DNA of 64,000 nt from Pedobacter sp. (GCF_031119335.1 NZ_JAVHXT010000002.1:124001-188000); one strand, 5' to 3'. Counted from the first letter of the stretch, positions 1 through 9,864 are shown. Notes: generated from the sequence alone by a model not told the origin. A program made the numbers and translations.

Positions 1-5
1 TTAGC

Positions 6-41
6 TAACACTGTTAACTTATACTTTTGCTAACAGTGTTA
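6..41. promoter_or_regulatory. Paired palindromic operator of the TetR regulator
   Basis: Two copies of the 11-bp palindrome TAACA(C/G)TGTTA lie at 6-16 and 31-41, 25 bp centre to centre, inside a longer direct repeat (GCTAACAnTGTTAACTTA). They bracket the putative -7 element and end 10 bp before the start codon of the TetR-family gene. TetR repressors usually bind such palindromes next to their own gene, so autoregulation is the simplest reading. Seen: the palindromes. Inferred: binding by the adjacent regulator. Confidence 0.75.
22..29 (+). promoter_or_regulatory. Bacteroidota -7 promoter element of the TetR-nitroreductase operon
   Basis: TACTTTTG matches the Bacteroidota -7 consensus TAnnTTTG exactly and sits between the two operator palindromes, 22 bp before the ATG. 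The matching -33 element would fall at or beyond the left edge of the window. A repressor on either palindrome would block this promoter. Confidence 0.6.
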
Positions 42-51
42 ACTTATTTAG

Positions 52-648
52 ATGTTAGTTAAAAACGATAGACAAAAACAAAAGGAGCTAACCAAAAATG
101 CAATCCTTAAAGTGGCAGAAGAAATTGTGTTACAAGAGGGTTGGCAGGCGGTTTCTATCAGAAAAATTGCGGAAGCCATTGGTTACAGCTTACCTGTAGT
201 GTACAACCATTTTGAAAGCAAAGACGCCATACAAGAAGAGTTTGTGAAGAACGGCTTTAATATGCTTGCTACTGCTATGCAAAGCACTAAAGAGAAATAT
301 GCAGCACCAGAGCAACAGCTTACACAAATGGCAGTAACCTATTTTGATTTTGCTTTCCAAAACTCTGCTTATTATAAAATGATGTTTGGCTTAGGCATTC
401 CTAGCTGCCAAAAAGCGAGAGAAATTGAAGAAATAGGCAATTTCAGCAGCATCGTTATCGCAACCATTAGCAACTTGATGGTTCAAGACGACGAACAGCG
501 AAAACTACTGAAATTTCATACACTTTGGTCTATCCTACACGGACTAACATCTATCAGTATGGTTAACCTAACCGCAGCTCCCGACGAAATGCAACAGCAC
601 ATTCTTCTGGATGCCGTACAAGGATTTATAAAAAATATCAATCGTTAA
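52..648 (+). CDS. TetR/AcrR family transcriptional regulator
   Basis: A 198-residue protein with the usual TetR layout. The N-terminal helix-turn-helix (about residues 14-58) contains IRKIAEAIGYSLPVVYNHF, a typical TetR recognition-helix region; the rest is a helical ligand-binding domain. The C-terminal part resembles the TetR_C_33/WHG type, but I cannot identify the ligand. The nitroreductase gene starts 8 bp after the stop, so the two form an operon and the reductase is the likely regulated target. Two palindromes overlap the promoter and suggest self-repression. The start ATG lies shortly after the -7 element. Confidence 0.9.
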   Translation: MLVKNDRQKQKELTKNAILKVAEEIVLQEGWQAVSIRKIAEAIGYSLPVVYNHFESKDAIQEEFVKNGFNMLATAMQSTKEKYAAPEQQLTQMAVTYFDFAFQNSAYYKMMFGLGIPSCQKAREIEEIGNFSSIVIATISNLMVQDDEQRKLLKFHTLWSILHGLTSISMVNLTAAPDEMQQHILLDAVQGFIKNINR

Positions 649-655
649 AAAGATC

Positions 656-1285
656 ATGAGCTTAATTGAAGCATTAAACTGGCGTTATGCCACTAAAAAA
701 ATGAACGGAGAACCCGTTCCACAAGAAAAAGTAGATCAAATTTTAGAAGCTGCCCGTTTGGCCCCTTCTTCGTCTGGCCTGCAACCTTTCAAGGTCATCG
801 TAGTTACCGATCCTGCCTTAAAACAGGAATTGTTACCACATTCATTCAGCCAATCGCAAATTGTAGACGCTTCACACGTGTTGGTTTTTGCCGCTTGGGA
901 CAACTATACCGAAGAACGTATCGACGAGGTTTTCAACCGCACCAACGCAGAACGTGGCGTGCCTAACGAAGCTACGGCAGATTATGTAACTCGCTTAAAA
1001 AGTTTGTACTTACCTCGCGAAGCTCAGGTTAATTTTGAGCACGCTGCCCGTCAGGCTTATATTGCCTTCGGTATGGCCATTGCCGAAGCTGCTTTGTTAA
1101 AAGTAGATGCCACGCCAATGGAAGGTTTCGATAATGCGAAGTACGATGAAATTTTGAAACTGAACGAACAAGGCTTAAAAAGCGTAACTGTTTTGCCTTT
1201 GGGCTACCGTGACGAAGCCAACGATTGGTTGGCTGGTTTGAAAAAAGTGCGTCAATCAAAGGAAAGTTTCCTTATTGAGAAATAA
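656..1285 (+). CDS. NAD(P)H-dependent nitroreductase family oxidoreductase
   Basis: 209 residues, NfsB/NfnB-type nitroreductase fold. These are homodimeric FMN enzymes that reduce nitroaromatics, quinones or pteridines with NAD(P)H. The N-terminal FMN-phosphate region is visible (WRYATKKMNGEPVP, then LAPSSSGLQPFKV), and the C-terminal loop KSVTVLPLGYRDEAND is typical of NfsB. Length fits the family. It is cotranscribed with the TetR gene 8 bp upstream and is followed by a strong terminator, so expression is probably induced when the TetR ligand is present. The true substrate cannot be read from the sequence. Confidence 0.9.
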   Translation: MSLIEALNWRYATKKMNGEPVPQEKVDQILEAARLAPSSSGLQPFKVIVVTDPALKQELLPHSFSQSQIVDASHVLVFAAWDNYTEERIDEVFNRTNAERGVPNEATADYVTRLKSLYLPREAQVNFEHAARQAYIAFGMAIAEAALLKVDATPMEGFDNAKYDEILKLNEQGLKSVTVLPLGYRDEANDWLAGLKKVRQSKESFLIEK

Positions 1286-1311
1286 CTTTTTTATCGCAGA
1301 TTTCTCTGATA

Positions 1312-1366
1312 AAACTCGCAGATTTTCATAGATTAATTTTGTGTAAATCTGCGAGTTTATTTTTTT
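1312..1366 (+). terminator. Rho-independent terminator after the nitroreductase gene
   Basis: A 14-bp perfect inverted repeat, AAACTCGCAGATTT (1312-1325) and its complement (1345-1358), is followed by a T-rich run (1359-1366). It lies 27 bp after the stop codon. Confidence 0.8.
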
Positions 1367-1745
1367 AAAACATCAGGTACAATACTACTATCATAGGCTA
1401 GTCCCGCTGTTCATTCCAACTCCTCCCCTCGTTACACTCGGGCTGCGGGGTTTCCATTTCCATCGGGTGTATCATACAAACCTCGCTACTATTGGCAAAA
1501 ATCTACTTGCCAAGCCTCTTCCGCCAGCTAAAACTTAATGGTATCTAAATGCTACCATAAAACACTAATGCTCCTAAAATAGCACTCCACAACACATTTA
1601 GGCTTACTTTGTCAATCTTAGGGTCGTTACATTTTGTAGGTTTACAATTCTCAAACTGTAAACATCAAAAGTTTATCTACTATAAATCAAGCAAGTAGCA
1701 TATTTCAGATACAAAATATCAAATCTAAATAACTACTTTTAACCC
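1367..1745. other. Gene-free interval with repeat elements
   Basis: About 380 bp without a credible gene. It holds a degenerate copy of the framed hairpin repeat (1399-1475), a second hairpin TTGGCA...TGCCAA at 1492-1513, and AT-rich DNA leading to the DUF418 gene. No -7 consensus match was found close to that gene. Confidence 0.6.
1399..1475 (+). repeat. Framed hairpin repeat, copy 1 (degenerate)
   Basis: Left end GTCCCGCTGTTCATTCC and right end TTTCCATCGGGTGTATC match the frame found at six other loci. The cargo is a GC-rich hairpin at about 1424-1450 (CCCCTCG...GCGGGG) containing CTCGTTACACTCG, which also occurs in the cargo of the copy at 52648-52716. Confidence 0.6.
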
Positions 1746-2951
1746 ATGACCACAACTAACAGCTCTAGAATACAAACCATTGATCAAATTAGGGGAATTG
1801 CTTTACTCGGCATCCTTATCTTCAATGTCCAAACCTACACTTTCTACGCCTTTCTTCGTCCAGAACAGGTTTACAGTTTAGGTTTAGACCAACCAGAAAC
1901 CTACGGACCAGCACAGTTTTTAATTAGCTTATTGGTTAAAGGTCAGTTCTATACTATCTACAGCTTTTTGTTCGGTTTGGGTTTTTACCTTATGTGGCAA
2001 AAAAATAACCAAACAGGCCTAAATGCTGATAAGCTTTTCAAACGCAGGTTATGGTCACTTTTACTGATAGGATTGATACACGCCTTTGTGTTCTGGTTCG
2101 GCGACATACTGCATAAGTATGCAATATTGGGCTTTTCGTTAATCTATTTCAACAGAAAGTCTGTAAGATATTTATTCAAATGGATTGCAGGCTTATTAGT
2201 TTTTATGCTACTTATCCAATTCGTTTTGGCCATTTTTTTACCCGTTACCCCACAGTCAATTGCAGCAAACAACAAAGAGTTCGACAAGGTAATTATGGAA
2301 GTGTTAGACACTTGGAAAAACGGAACTATGCTACAAGTAATCAGCCTACAAAAACTCGGCGTCGCTATGGGCTGGTTCAGGGCCATCAGCAACGGCATGA
2401 TTAGCCTTATCCACTTTGAAATCCTTTTCCTGCTTGGACTGATAGCTGGAAAAACAAACGTTTTTGGTCGTATTAAAGAACTAGGCGGAAAATTATTGAA
2501 ATGGGCTTTTATCATTCTTCCTTTTGGCTTAGCAATAAAAGCTATTGCTAATCTAGATCCCCTTCAAATAAAGTTATTGCCAAATCAACCTACCTGGGAA
2601 ATCTTCATTCAGAATATCAGCGAAAGCATTGGGAGCCTATTACTCACTTTTGTTTATCTTGTTTTATTAACATCGCTACTGAGCAAGTCTTCATCTAAAG
2701 TGCAAGTTTGGATAGGCAGCACAGGTCGTTTAGGATTGACGAACTATTTAGCACAAACCTTAATTTGTATGTTACTTTTTTATGGTTACGCATTAGGTTT
2801 GGGCGGAAAAATCACCTTATTACAATCTGTTGTTACAGCAATTTTAATTTACGTTTTCCAGATTATCTACAGCAATATTTGGTTTAAATATTATAAAATT
2901 GGTCCGATGGAAAAGCTATGGCGCAGAATGACTTATGGAGAGAATAGATAA
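1746..2951 (+). CDS. DUF418 (YeiB-type) membrane protein
   Basis: 401 residues with about nine or ten hydrophobic segments. The N-terminus IDQIRGIALLGILIFNV is the hallmark of the DUF418/YeiB family, related to acyltransferase-3 membrane proteins. The C-terminal DUF418 region (GSTGRLGLTNYLAQTL) is also present. Members are predicted to move or transfer small groups across the cytoplasmic membrane, but no reaction is established. It stands alone, with gene-free DNA on both sides. The family call is secure and the function unknown. Confidence 0.88.
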   Translation: MTTTNSSRIQTIDQIRGIALLGILIFNVQTYTFYAFLRPEQVYSLGLDQPETYGPAQFLISLLVKGQFYTIYSFLFGLGFYLMWQKNNQTGLNADKLFKRRLWSLLLIGLIHAFVFWFGDILHKYAILGFSLIYFNRKSVRYLFKWIAGLLVFMLLIQFVLAIFLPVTPQSIAANNKEFDKVIMEVLDTWKNGTMLQVISLQKLGVAMGWFRAISNGMISLIHFEILFLLGLIAGKTNVFGRIKELGGKLLKWAFIILPFGLAIKAIANLDPLQIKLLPNQPTWEIFIQNISESIGSLLLTFVYLVLLTSLLSKSSSKVQVWIGSTGRLGLTNYLAQTLICMLLFYGYALGLGGKITLLQSVVTAILIYVFQIIYSNIWFKYYKIGPMEKLWRRMTYGENR

Positions 2952-3001
2952 AATTTGTTTGTAGCTTATCGTAACCGTGCAGCTTGTGCTAAATTTTCAC
3001 A

Positions 3002-3048
3002 CGGATTACAAATCCGCAGATAAGGGTTCGACATTACAAATGTCGAAC
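3002..3048. repeat. Two adjacent short hairpins
   Basis: CGGATT-ACA-AATCCG (3002-3016) and GTTCGACATT-ACA-AATGTCGAAC (3026-3048) are perfect stems with the same ACA loop. There is no T-run, so these look like short palindromic repeats rather than terminators. A decayed arm of the AGAAATCT/GTCATTTCGA hairpin family follows at about 3090-3136. Confidence 0.6.
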
Positions 3049-3142
3049 AGCATGTTTTCTTTACGTTTTAATTTAACCGAACACATTTACTGACTAGCGT
3101 TAGATTTCTCAGTCGTGCCTCCTTCGAAATGACGGCATAAAG

Positions 3143-4447
3143 TTACTTCTTCTTCATCCCCATATAATCCAATGTTAAATTACACAGCGCTTTTACACCC
3201 AAATTAAAACCGCTTTCATCTAAAAAGAAATCTGGTGTATGGTGCGATGGTGCTTTCAACGGGTCTTGACCTTTTGGCATTCCTCCTAAAAAGAAAAACA
3301 AGCCTGGTACTTTCTCCTGATAGAAAGAAAAATCTTCAGCGCCTGTAACTGGCGGTTTCAATTTTACATTATCAGCCCCTGCGGTATATTGTAAGGTAGG
3401 TAACATTTTTTCGGTTAAAGCCAAATCATTAAACGTTACTGGGTAATGCGCACTGTATGGAATTTGCACTTCTGCTTTTGCACCCGCAGCTTCGGCAGTT
3501 TTAGTGGCAATGGTTTTAATGCGCTCAATAAACAATGCTTCATCCTCTTTGGTAAAATTTCTTACCGTCCCCAACATCTCTACTTTTTCGGGAATGATAT
3601 TAGAACGCACCCCACCTTGAATACTTCCAATAGTCACCACACCAGGGTTTTCGGTAATGTTCAAGTTTCTGCTCACAATGGTTTGCAGGTTATTTACAAT
3701 CTGTGCAGAAACTACAATCGGGTCTATGCTACTCCATGGGTAAGCCCCATGCGCCTGCTGGCCAGTTACCGTAATCTTCATATCGTTTACCGCAGCCATG
3801 GTCCCGCCCGGTTTGTAGGTGATTTGGCCAACGGGCGTTTGCGAATTAATGTGCAAGCCAAAAATCACCTCCACTTTCGGATTTTCTAACACGCCCTCTT
3901 TCACCATCAGCTCTGCTCCACCCTCTTCGCCAACTGGCGCACCTTCTTCTGCAGGTTGGAAAATAAACTTCACTGTTCCTGCCAGATCCTTTTTCATCCC
4001 AGTAAGCACTTCGGCTACGCCCATTAAAATGGCTACGTGAGAATCGTGACCACAAGCATGCATGGTTCCAACTTCCTGACCGTTGTAAGTAGTACGCACT
4101 TTTGAGGCAAAGGGCAGTTTCACTCGCTCGGTTACTGGCAAGCCATCCATATCTGCACGTAAAGCAACCACTGGTCCTGGCTTTCCGCCTTTCAATACGG
4201 CTACAACTCCAGTTTTAGCAACGCCAGTTTTCACTTCCAAACCTAGAGACTGCAAATGCTTGGCGATAATCCCAGCAGTTCGCACTTCACTATTTCCCAA
4301 TTCTGGATGTTGGTGGAAATCCCTACGCCAATCGATTACTTTTTGCGTAATGGCCTCGGTACGTTTGGATGCTTCTACCTTTAAATTACTTTGTGCTATG
4401 CCATAAAAAGGGGTAATCAGTAATGCTGAAAAAAGGAACGCTTTCAT
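3143..4447 (-). CDS. Secreted M20-family metallopeptidase (amidohydrolase type)
   Basis: 434 residues from the chosen ATG at 4447; an upstream ATG at 4486 would put 13 residues before a good signal peptide (MKAFLFSALLITPFYGIAQ). The M20D landmarks are present: ADMDGLP (about 98-104), MHACGHD (129-135), QPAEEG (164-169) and a late HHTPDFF. These residues bind two metal ions in aminoacylase, hippurate-hydrolase and IAA-amino-acid-hydrolase homologues. The product probably acts in the periplasm on N-acyl amino acids or small peptides. It is monocistronic, and the preceding gene ends in its own terminator. Confidence 0.9.
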   Translation of the reverse strand: MKAFLFSALLITPFYGIAQSNLKVEASKRTEAITQKVIDWRRDFHQHPELGNSEVRTAGIIAKHLQSLGLEVKTGVAKTGVVAVLKGGKPGPVVALRADMDGLPVTERVKLPFASKVRTTYNGQEVGTMHACGHDSHVAILMGVAEVLTGMKKDLAGTVKFIFQPAEEGAPVGEEGGAELMVKEGVLENPKVEVIFGLHINSQTPVGQITYKPGGTMAAVNDMKITVTGQQAHGAYPWSSIDPIVVSAQIVNNLQTIVSRNLNITENPGVVTIGSIQGGVRSNIIPEKVEMLGTVRNFTKEDEALFIERIKTIATKTAEAAGAKAEVQIPYSAHYPVTFNDLALTEKMLPTLQYTAGADNVKLKPPVTGAEDFSFYQEKVPGLFFFLGGMPKGQDPLKAPSHHTPDFFLDESGFNLGVKALCNLTLDYMGMKKK

Positions 4448-4481
4448 GATGATTAATTTTACAACAAGGTAAATAAAAAGC

Positions 4482-4517
4482 AACAAAAAAGCCGAATTCT
4501 AGAAAAGAATTCGGCTT
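4482..4517 (-). terminator. Rho-independent terminator of the 4537-5049 gene
   Basis: The 11-bp perfect stem AGCCGAATTCT (4490-4500) and AGAATTCGGCT (4506-4516) is followed on the minus strand by a run of six T. It separates the 170-residue gene from the M20 peptidase gene. Confidence 0.85.
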
Positions 4518-4536
4518 AAAAATGATTGAAATTCGA

Positions 4537-5049
4537 TTAGTTAAATAATCCTTTTAATTTATCTAACACTCCACCGCCAGCTTGCTCGCCATTGGCTTGG
4601 TTTTGTCCACCATTAAACATTCCAATAACGTCGGATAAATCGAATTTACCATCGGCACCGCCAGCAATTTTGCCCAACACATCTTGAATGTTAAATGAGC
4701 TATCATTAGGGTCGTTAGTTTTATTAGCCAATTTGCCTAAAATTACAGGAATTAAAGAAGCACCAATAGACTTCGCAGTTTCTGCATTAATGCCAAAAGC
4801 CGCCAACTTATCTGTTAAACTAGAAGTTGCTTGTTGCACTACTGGATTAGCTTCATTTGCTTGACCTTGGTTAAAGATTTCCGCAATTTGCGATACGTTT
4901 CCAGAAGCCAATTGTTCTTTTAAGGTATCAAAAATTGAGCTCGAAGCAGCCTGAATAGCATTATCATTTTGCTCATTTGGCACAGCCGAATTGTTTACAA
5001 TGGCCTCTTGTGCATTTTCTCTTACTAATTGTACTAAATTTTCTAACAT
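4537..5049 (-). CDS. Conserved hypothetical protein, possibly DUF937-like
   Basis: 170 residues from the ATG at 5049; the longer reading from 5091 adds a stretch that overlaps a repeat. The protein is alanine- and asparagine-rich and mostly helical, with no signal peptide or transmembrane segment. It ends in a glycine-rich segment and a short helix (LDKLKGLFN). The segment FDLSDVIGMFNGG and the overall make-up resemble YidB/DUF937 proteins, but I cannot confirm this by eye. It has its own terminator and stands alone. Function unknown. Confidence 0.7.
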   Translation of the reverse strand: MLENLVQLVRENAQEAIVNNSAVPNEQNDNAIQAASSSIFDTLKEQLASGNVSQIAEIFNQGQANEANPVVQQATSSLTDKLAAFGINAETAKSIGASLIPVILGKLANKTNDPNDSSFNIQDVLGKIAGGADGKFDLSDVIGMFNGGQNQANGEQAGGGVLDKLKGLFN

Positions 5050-5085
5050 AGGTATAATTAATTTTAACACAAGATAGTTTTTTTT

Positions 5086-5151
5086 GGCCACAGATACACA
5101 GATTTTAAAACCAACTATAATTCAACAAAAAATATCTGTGCATCTGTGGCC
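5086..5151. repeat. Hairpin repeat GGCCACAGATnCACAGAT
   Basis: An imperfect inverted repeat: GGCCACAGATACACAGAT at the left and ATCTGTGCATCTGTGGCC at the right, with about 30 bp between. A second copy lies at 34825-34884. There is no downstream T-run matching a terminator for pgi or the minus-strand gene. Confidence 0.65.
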
Positions 5152-5169
5152 TTATTAATCATCATTTAA

Positions 5170-6858
<1,689 letters not shown>

Positions 6859-6870
6859 TATTGGCCTTGT

Positions 6871-6941
6871 GTGTCACATTGAGCTTGTCGAAATGTCGGT
6901 CTACAAATCGGCAAAAGGCTTCGACAAGCTCAGCCTGACAC
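6871..6941. repeat. Hairpin repeat of the TGAGCTTGTCGAA type
   Basis: GTGTCACATTGAGCTTGTCGAA (6871-6892) pairs with TTCGACAAGCTCAGCCTGACAC (6920-6941). The same palindrome occurs as the cargo of the framed repeat at 10661-10807. Confidence 0.75.
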
Positions 6942-7024
6942 AGATCCTTTAAGCAATCCAAGAAACATTTATGGATTTCAAATGTTTTTATCATCATAGC
7001 TGTGAATTGATTAATAAAAGACAC

Positions 7025-7549
7025 ATGAACAAGTTAAAAACATTATGGGCAGCACTAGTTTTCGTTTCGGCGGGTGCATTTGCCCAAACAGATAAAGTCA
7101 CAACAGCTAAAATTGTAGAGGCCAAGACCTATACCTTCGTGGCTAGAAGTGCAATACCTTTAAATGTGCAAGACATTAACGCAGTAATGAGCCGAATGCC
7201 AGGAAACATACAAGGCGGCGCCATTCAACTTAACGAAACGTATTACGAAGTGAAAGTTACTCCAGATAGCGTAATCGCCTTTTTACCTTATTTTGGAAGG
7301 TCATTTACTGCACCAATTAATCAAAATGAAGGCGGTGTAAAATTCACTTCCACAAAGTTCGATTACAAAGGAAAGAAAGGCAAAAAACGTGGTTGGAACA
7401 TCACCATACAGCCCAATGACACAAAAGAAAGCTATCGTTTAGCCTTCGATATTGGCGAAGGTGGCTATGCTAGTTTATCTTTAAATAGCAATGCAAAGCA
7501 GTCTATTACTTATCAAGGATATTTAAAAGAAAACGAGAGCAAGAAATAA
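7025..7549 (+). CDS. DUF4251 domain-containing secreted protein
   Basis: 174 residues from the ATG at 7025, which gives a clean signal peptide (MNKLKTLWAALVFVSAGAFAQ); the longer frame upstream is unlikely. The body shows the DUF4251 pattern: TYTFVARSAIPL, then VIAFLPYFGRSFTAPINQNE, then KFTSTKFDYK and the C-terminal ASLSLNSN...ITYQGYL. This small Bacteroidota family is exported, probably periplasmic, and has no known function. A terminator hairpin follows. Confidence 0.88.
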   Translation: MNKLKTLWAALVFVSAGAFAQTDKVTTAKIVEAKTYTFVARSAIPLNVQDINAVMSRMPGNIQGGAIQLNETYYEVKVTPDSVIAFLPYFGRSFTAPINQNEGGVKFTSTKFDYKGKKGKKRGWNITIQPNDTKESYRLAFDIGEGGYASLSLNSNAKQSITYQGYLKENESKK

Positions 7550-7561
7550 ATAAAAAATTAG

Positions 7562-7595
7562 AGAAGCCACTTCAACCGAGTGGTTTTTCTTTTTA
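7562..7595 (+). terminator. Terminator of the DUF4251 gene
   Basis: AGAAGCCACT (7562-7571) pairs with AGTGGTTTTTCT (7579-7590) and is followed by TTTT. It lies 12 bp after the stop codon. Confidence 0.7.
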
Positions 7596-7627
7596 GAAGA
7601 GCAAAGTCTTTTCTTCGTGGCAAATCT

Positions 7628-7776
7628 AGTCCCGCTTTTTGCTCTAATTTTTTGCCTTCTGTTGCCGTCATTTCGACCGCAGGGAGAAATCTCAAGAACA
7701 ATACTCATCACAAACAGATTTCTCCCTGCGGTCGAAATGACACTTCAAAAAATAACCGCTTCAATCGGGTCTATTT
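7628..7776 (+). repeat. Framed hairpin repeat, copy 2
   Basis: Left end AGTCCCGCTTTTTGCTCTAA and right end CGCTTCAATCGGGTCTATTT. The cargo (7667-7741) is a long hairpin of the GTCATTTCGACCGCAGGGAGAAATCT family with near-perfect arms of about 26 bp. The same frame and related cargo recur at 37553-37705. Confidence 0.8.
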
Positions 7777-7927
7777 AACCAAAGTCTGTTCTGAGCACTT
7801 AATAAAACTTACGAAGTTTAACTTATTTTTATTCAATTGTTAAGCTGACTGCTTCGCAGTTTTAAAACTTCTTAAATCCAAAAATATCATTCCACTTTAA
7901 GATTGCTTCGCAAAGCTTGTACTGATG

Positions 7928-7960
7928 AGACTTACGAAGTTTTAAAAACTTCGTAAGTCT
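7928..7960. repeat. Hairpin repeat AGACTTACGAAGTTTT
   Basis: A perfect 16-bp inverted repeat with a 1-nt centre: AGACTTACGAAGTTTT, then its complement. A second copy lies at 36533-36565 and a half copy near 7808. It could also act as a terminator for the minus-strand DUF3137 gene, which ends 37 bp away. Confidence 0.7.
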
Positions 7961-7997
7961 AAAAATAGCAAAAAGTAAGCAATGACGGCAGGAATAG

Positions 7998-8885
7998 TTA
8001 GTCCTTCGTCCAAATCCTTGTATTCAAATCCAGTTCTTCTACCACATGGCGCATTAAACGCAGCATATTCAAATCTTTTTCCAGAACATCTGCATTAAGC
8101 AACGATTTAAAAATTGGCGCCTCGAAATAATTGTGATTTAAAGGAAAGGCGATGTACACATTAGACCAGATAAAAGAAATCGAAATAGTAGAATTGGCAT
8201 ATTGGTTCAGCTCTAACAACTTTTCCATGAGCGATGGCGTTAAAATGTAGCGAGCTTCTACTTGGTCGCTAGCCTGCGTAAAAAAAATTCGATTGAAATC
8301 AGCATTTTCTAGATCTACTACTTTATTATTAGTTAACAGATTTTGATTTATCCATCTGCTTAAGCTATTTGTATACGGTCTCGGTCTCACTAAAGTAAGT
8401 CCGCCAAAATGTTTGTTAAAACTTGCACAGAAAAGTATGCCATTAAAAATTTGATTAGCATTTCCCTCATATACGAACTGAGCACCTACCTCAGCAAAAT
8501 GAACAGTTGTTTTTCCAATCTGCCCATAAACCAAATCTTCAGTTTTATAAAGGTCAGGCTTTTTCGAAAACAAAAAACTTTCTACAAAATCTCTAGGCCC
8601 GATTCCCGAATTTGGATCTATTTGCAAATTACTGTCATCACCTTCAACAATATTTGCGATAACATTCTGTTTAAAATCTAACTTATATTGTTTTTCCTTA
8701 TCATCAACCAACAACAAAATAACAAACCCAACGAATGGACACAAGAAAAATAGCGTGAGACCTATTCCGAAAAGATGCAGACTAAAAAATATCACGGTTA
8801 GAATCATACCCAGACACATTAAGCTATATCCTAAAATATATTGTCTTGCTACTCTTTTTCTAGCAATTTCCAACTGCTCGAGCAT
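7998..8885 (-). CDS. DUF3137 domain-containing membrane protein, second paralogue
   Basis: 295 residues. The N-terminus carries two transmembrane segments (about residues 16-55: LGYSLMCLGMILTVIFFSL and IGLTLFFLCPFVGFVILLL), followed by a cytoplasmic DUF3137 domain (QIDPNSGIGPRDFVES; KTTVHFAEVGAQF; GLTLVRPRPY). It is the distal gene of a lemA-DUF3137-DUF3137 operon, 34 bp after the first paralogue. The last 88 residues are identical to that paralogue, while the N-terminal two thirds are clearly diverged. Compared with its neighbour it lacks part of the segment around the ETRTKNGKQ insertion. Function unknown; DUF3137 genes commonly accompany lemA. Confidence 0.85.
   Translation of the reverse strand: MLEQLEIARKRVARQYILGYSLMCLGMILTVIFFSLHLFGIGLTLFFLCPFVGFVILLLVDDKEKQYKLDFKQNVIANIVEGDDSNLQIDPNSGIGPRDFVESFLFSKKPDLYKTEDLVYGQIGKTTVHFAEVGAQFVYEGNANQIFNGILFCASFNKHFGGLTLVRPRPYTNSLSRWINQNLLTNNKVVDLENADFNRIFFTQASDQVEARYILTPSLMEKLLELNQYANSTISISFIWSNVYIAFPLNHNYFEAPIFKSLLNADVLEKDLNMLRLMRHVVEELDLNTRIWTKD
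8002..8213 (-). repeat. 212-bp identical tract shared by the two DUF3137 genes (distal copy)
   Basis: This segment is base-for-base identical to 8924-9135. The next 57 bp or so differ at about six positions, after which similarity falls sharply. It covers the C-terminal coding region of each paralogue. Confidence 0.9.
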
Positions 8886-8919
8886 CGCAGTAGATTAGGA
8901 TTGTTGGTATTGTAATCCA

Positions 8920-9864
8920 TCACTCCTTCGTCCAAATCCTTGTATTCAAATCCAGTTCTTCTACCACATGGCGCATTAAACGCAGCATATTCAAATCTTT
9001 TTCCAGAACATCTGCATTAAGCAACGATTTAAAAATTGGCGCCTCGAAATAATTGTGATTTAAAGGAAAGGCGATGTACACATTAGACCAGATAAAAGAA
9101 ATCGAAATAGTAGAATTGGCATATTGGTTCAGCTCCAATAACTTTTCCATTAGCGATGGCGTTAAAATATAACGAGCTTCTACTTGGTCGCCACTTTCGG
9201 TGATGAACGTCTTATCGAAATCTACATTCTCTAGTTCAACGATATTTTTATTTCCGAATACATTTTGCGAAAACCACTTACCAAAAGCACCACCAAAACC
9301 TTTAGGTTTTACTACAGTGATACTACTAAAATGCTTGTTAAAATCAGCACAGAAAATGATGCCTTTAAAGATATCATGCCAATGCGTTTGCTTTCCGTTT
9401 TTGGTACGGGTTTCAGTTTTGTATTCGGCGTGTACTTCTGCAAAATGGATTTGCGTTTTATCTATCTTGCCATGCACCAAATCTTCCGTTTTATAGCGAT
9501 CGGGGGTTTGAGAAAACAAACGACTGTCCATAAAATCTCGTTGACTTATGCCAGATTGTGGAGCGATTTGCAGGCTATCATCTAATTGCTTCAATGCTGC
9601 ACCTATAACCTTATGTTTAAAATCGAGCTTGTAAGCACTCGTTTTACTTCCTACCAATGCCAGCATGATAAAACCAGTAATTAAGCCGACAATTACCAAA
9701 ACCACGCCAACTTCTATTAGACCGAATAGAAAAGCACCAAGCAAACATGCCGCACCAATGCCCATGCTCCAATATGCTCTGGAATGTTGCTTGGCAATGT
9801 GCAGTCGTGACGTTTCCAGTTCGTTAAAAACTGAAACCATTTCTGGCTGACCATGTAATTGCAT
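8920..9864 (-). CDS. DUF3137 domain-containing membrane protein, first paralogue
   Basis: 314 residues. Two transmembrane helices lie at about 30-75 (YWSMGIGAACLLGAFLFGLI and VGVVLVIVGLITGFIMLAL), followed by a DUF3137 domain (QIAPQSGISQRDFMDS; KTQIHFAEVHAEYKTE; DIFKGIIFCADFNKHF). Its start codon overlaps the lemA stop (TAATG), so it is translationally coupled to lemA. LemA and DUF3137 proteins are frequent operon partners in Bacteroidota and are thought to act together at the membrane, but no activity is established. Its 3' end is identical to the neighbouring paralogue over 212 bp. Confidence 0.87.
   Translation of the reverse strand: MQLHGQPEMVSVFNELETSRLHIAKQHSRAYWSMGIGAACLLGAFLFGLIEVGVVLVIVGLITGFIMLALVGSKTSAYKLDFKHKVIGAALKQLDDSLQIAPQSGISQRDFMDSRLFSQTPDRYKTEDLVHGKIDKTQIHFAEVHAEYKTETRTKNGKQTHWHDIFKGIIFCADFNKHFSSITVVKPKGFGGAFGKWFSQNVFGNKNIVELENVDFDKTFITESGDQVEARYILTPSLMEKLLELNQYANSTISISFIWSNVYIAFPLNHNYFEAPIFKSLLNADVLEKDLNMLRLMRHVVEELDLNTRIWTKE
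8924..9135 (-). repeat. 212-bp identical tract shared by the two DUF3137 genes (proximal copy)
   Basis: Identical to 8002-8213, with an offset of 922 bp. The sharp edges, with diverged sequence on the 5' side of both genes, suggest gene conversion rather than a simple recent duplication of the whole gene. Confidence 0.9.

Larger units (their letters stand above)
7596..7997. other. Repeat-filled gene-free interval
   Basis: About 400 bp between convergent genes. It contains a framed hairpin repeat (7628-7776), a half copy of the ACTTACGAAGTTT palindrome near 7808, and a complete copy at 7928-7960. The remaining DNA is AT-rich. The open frames across it follow the repeats and are not credible genes. 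Confidence 0.7.

Noticed and set aside
7580..7843. 87-codon plus-strand frame after the DUF4251 gene
   Set aside because: It runs through a terminator and a framed hairpin repeat; the translation follows the repeat.
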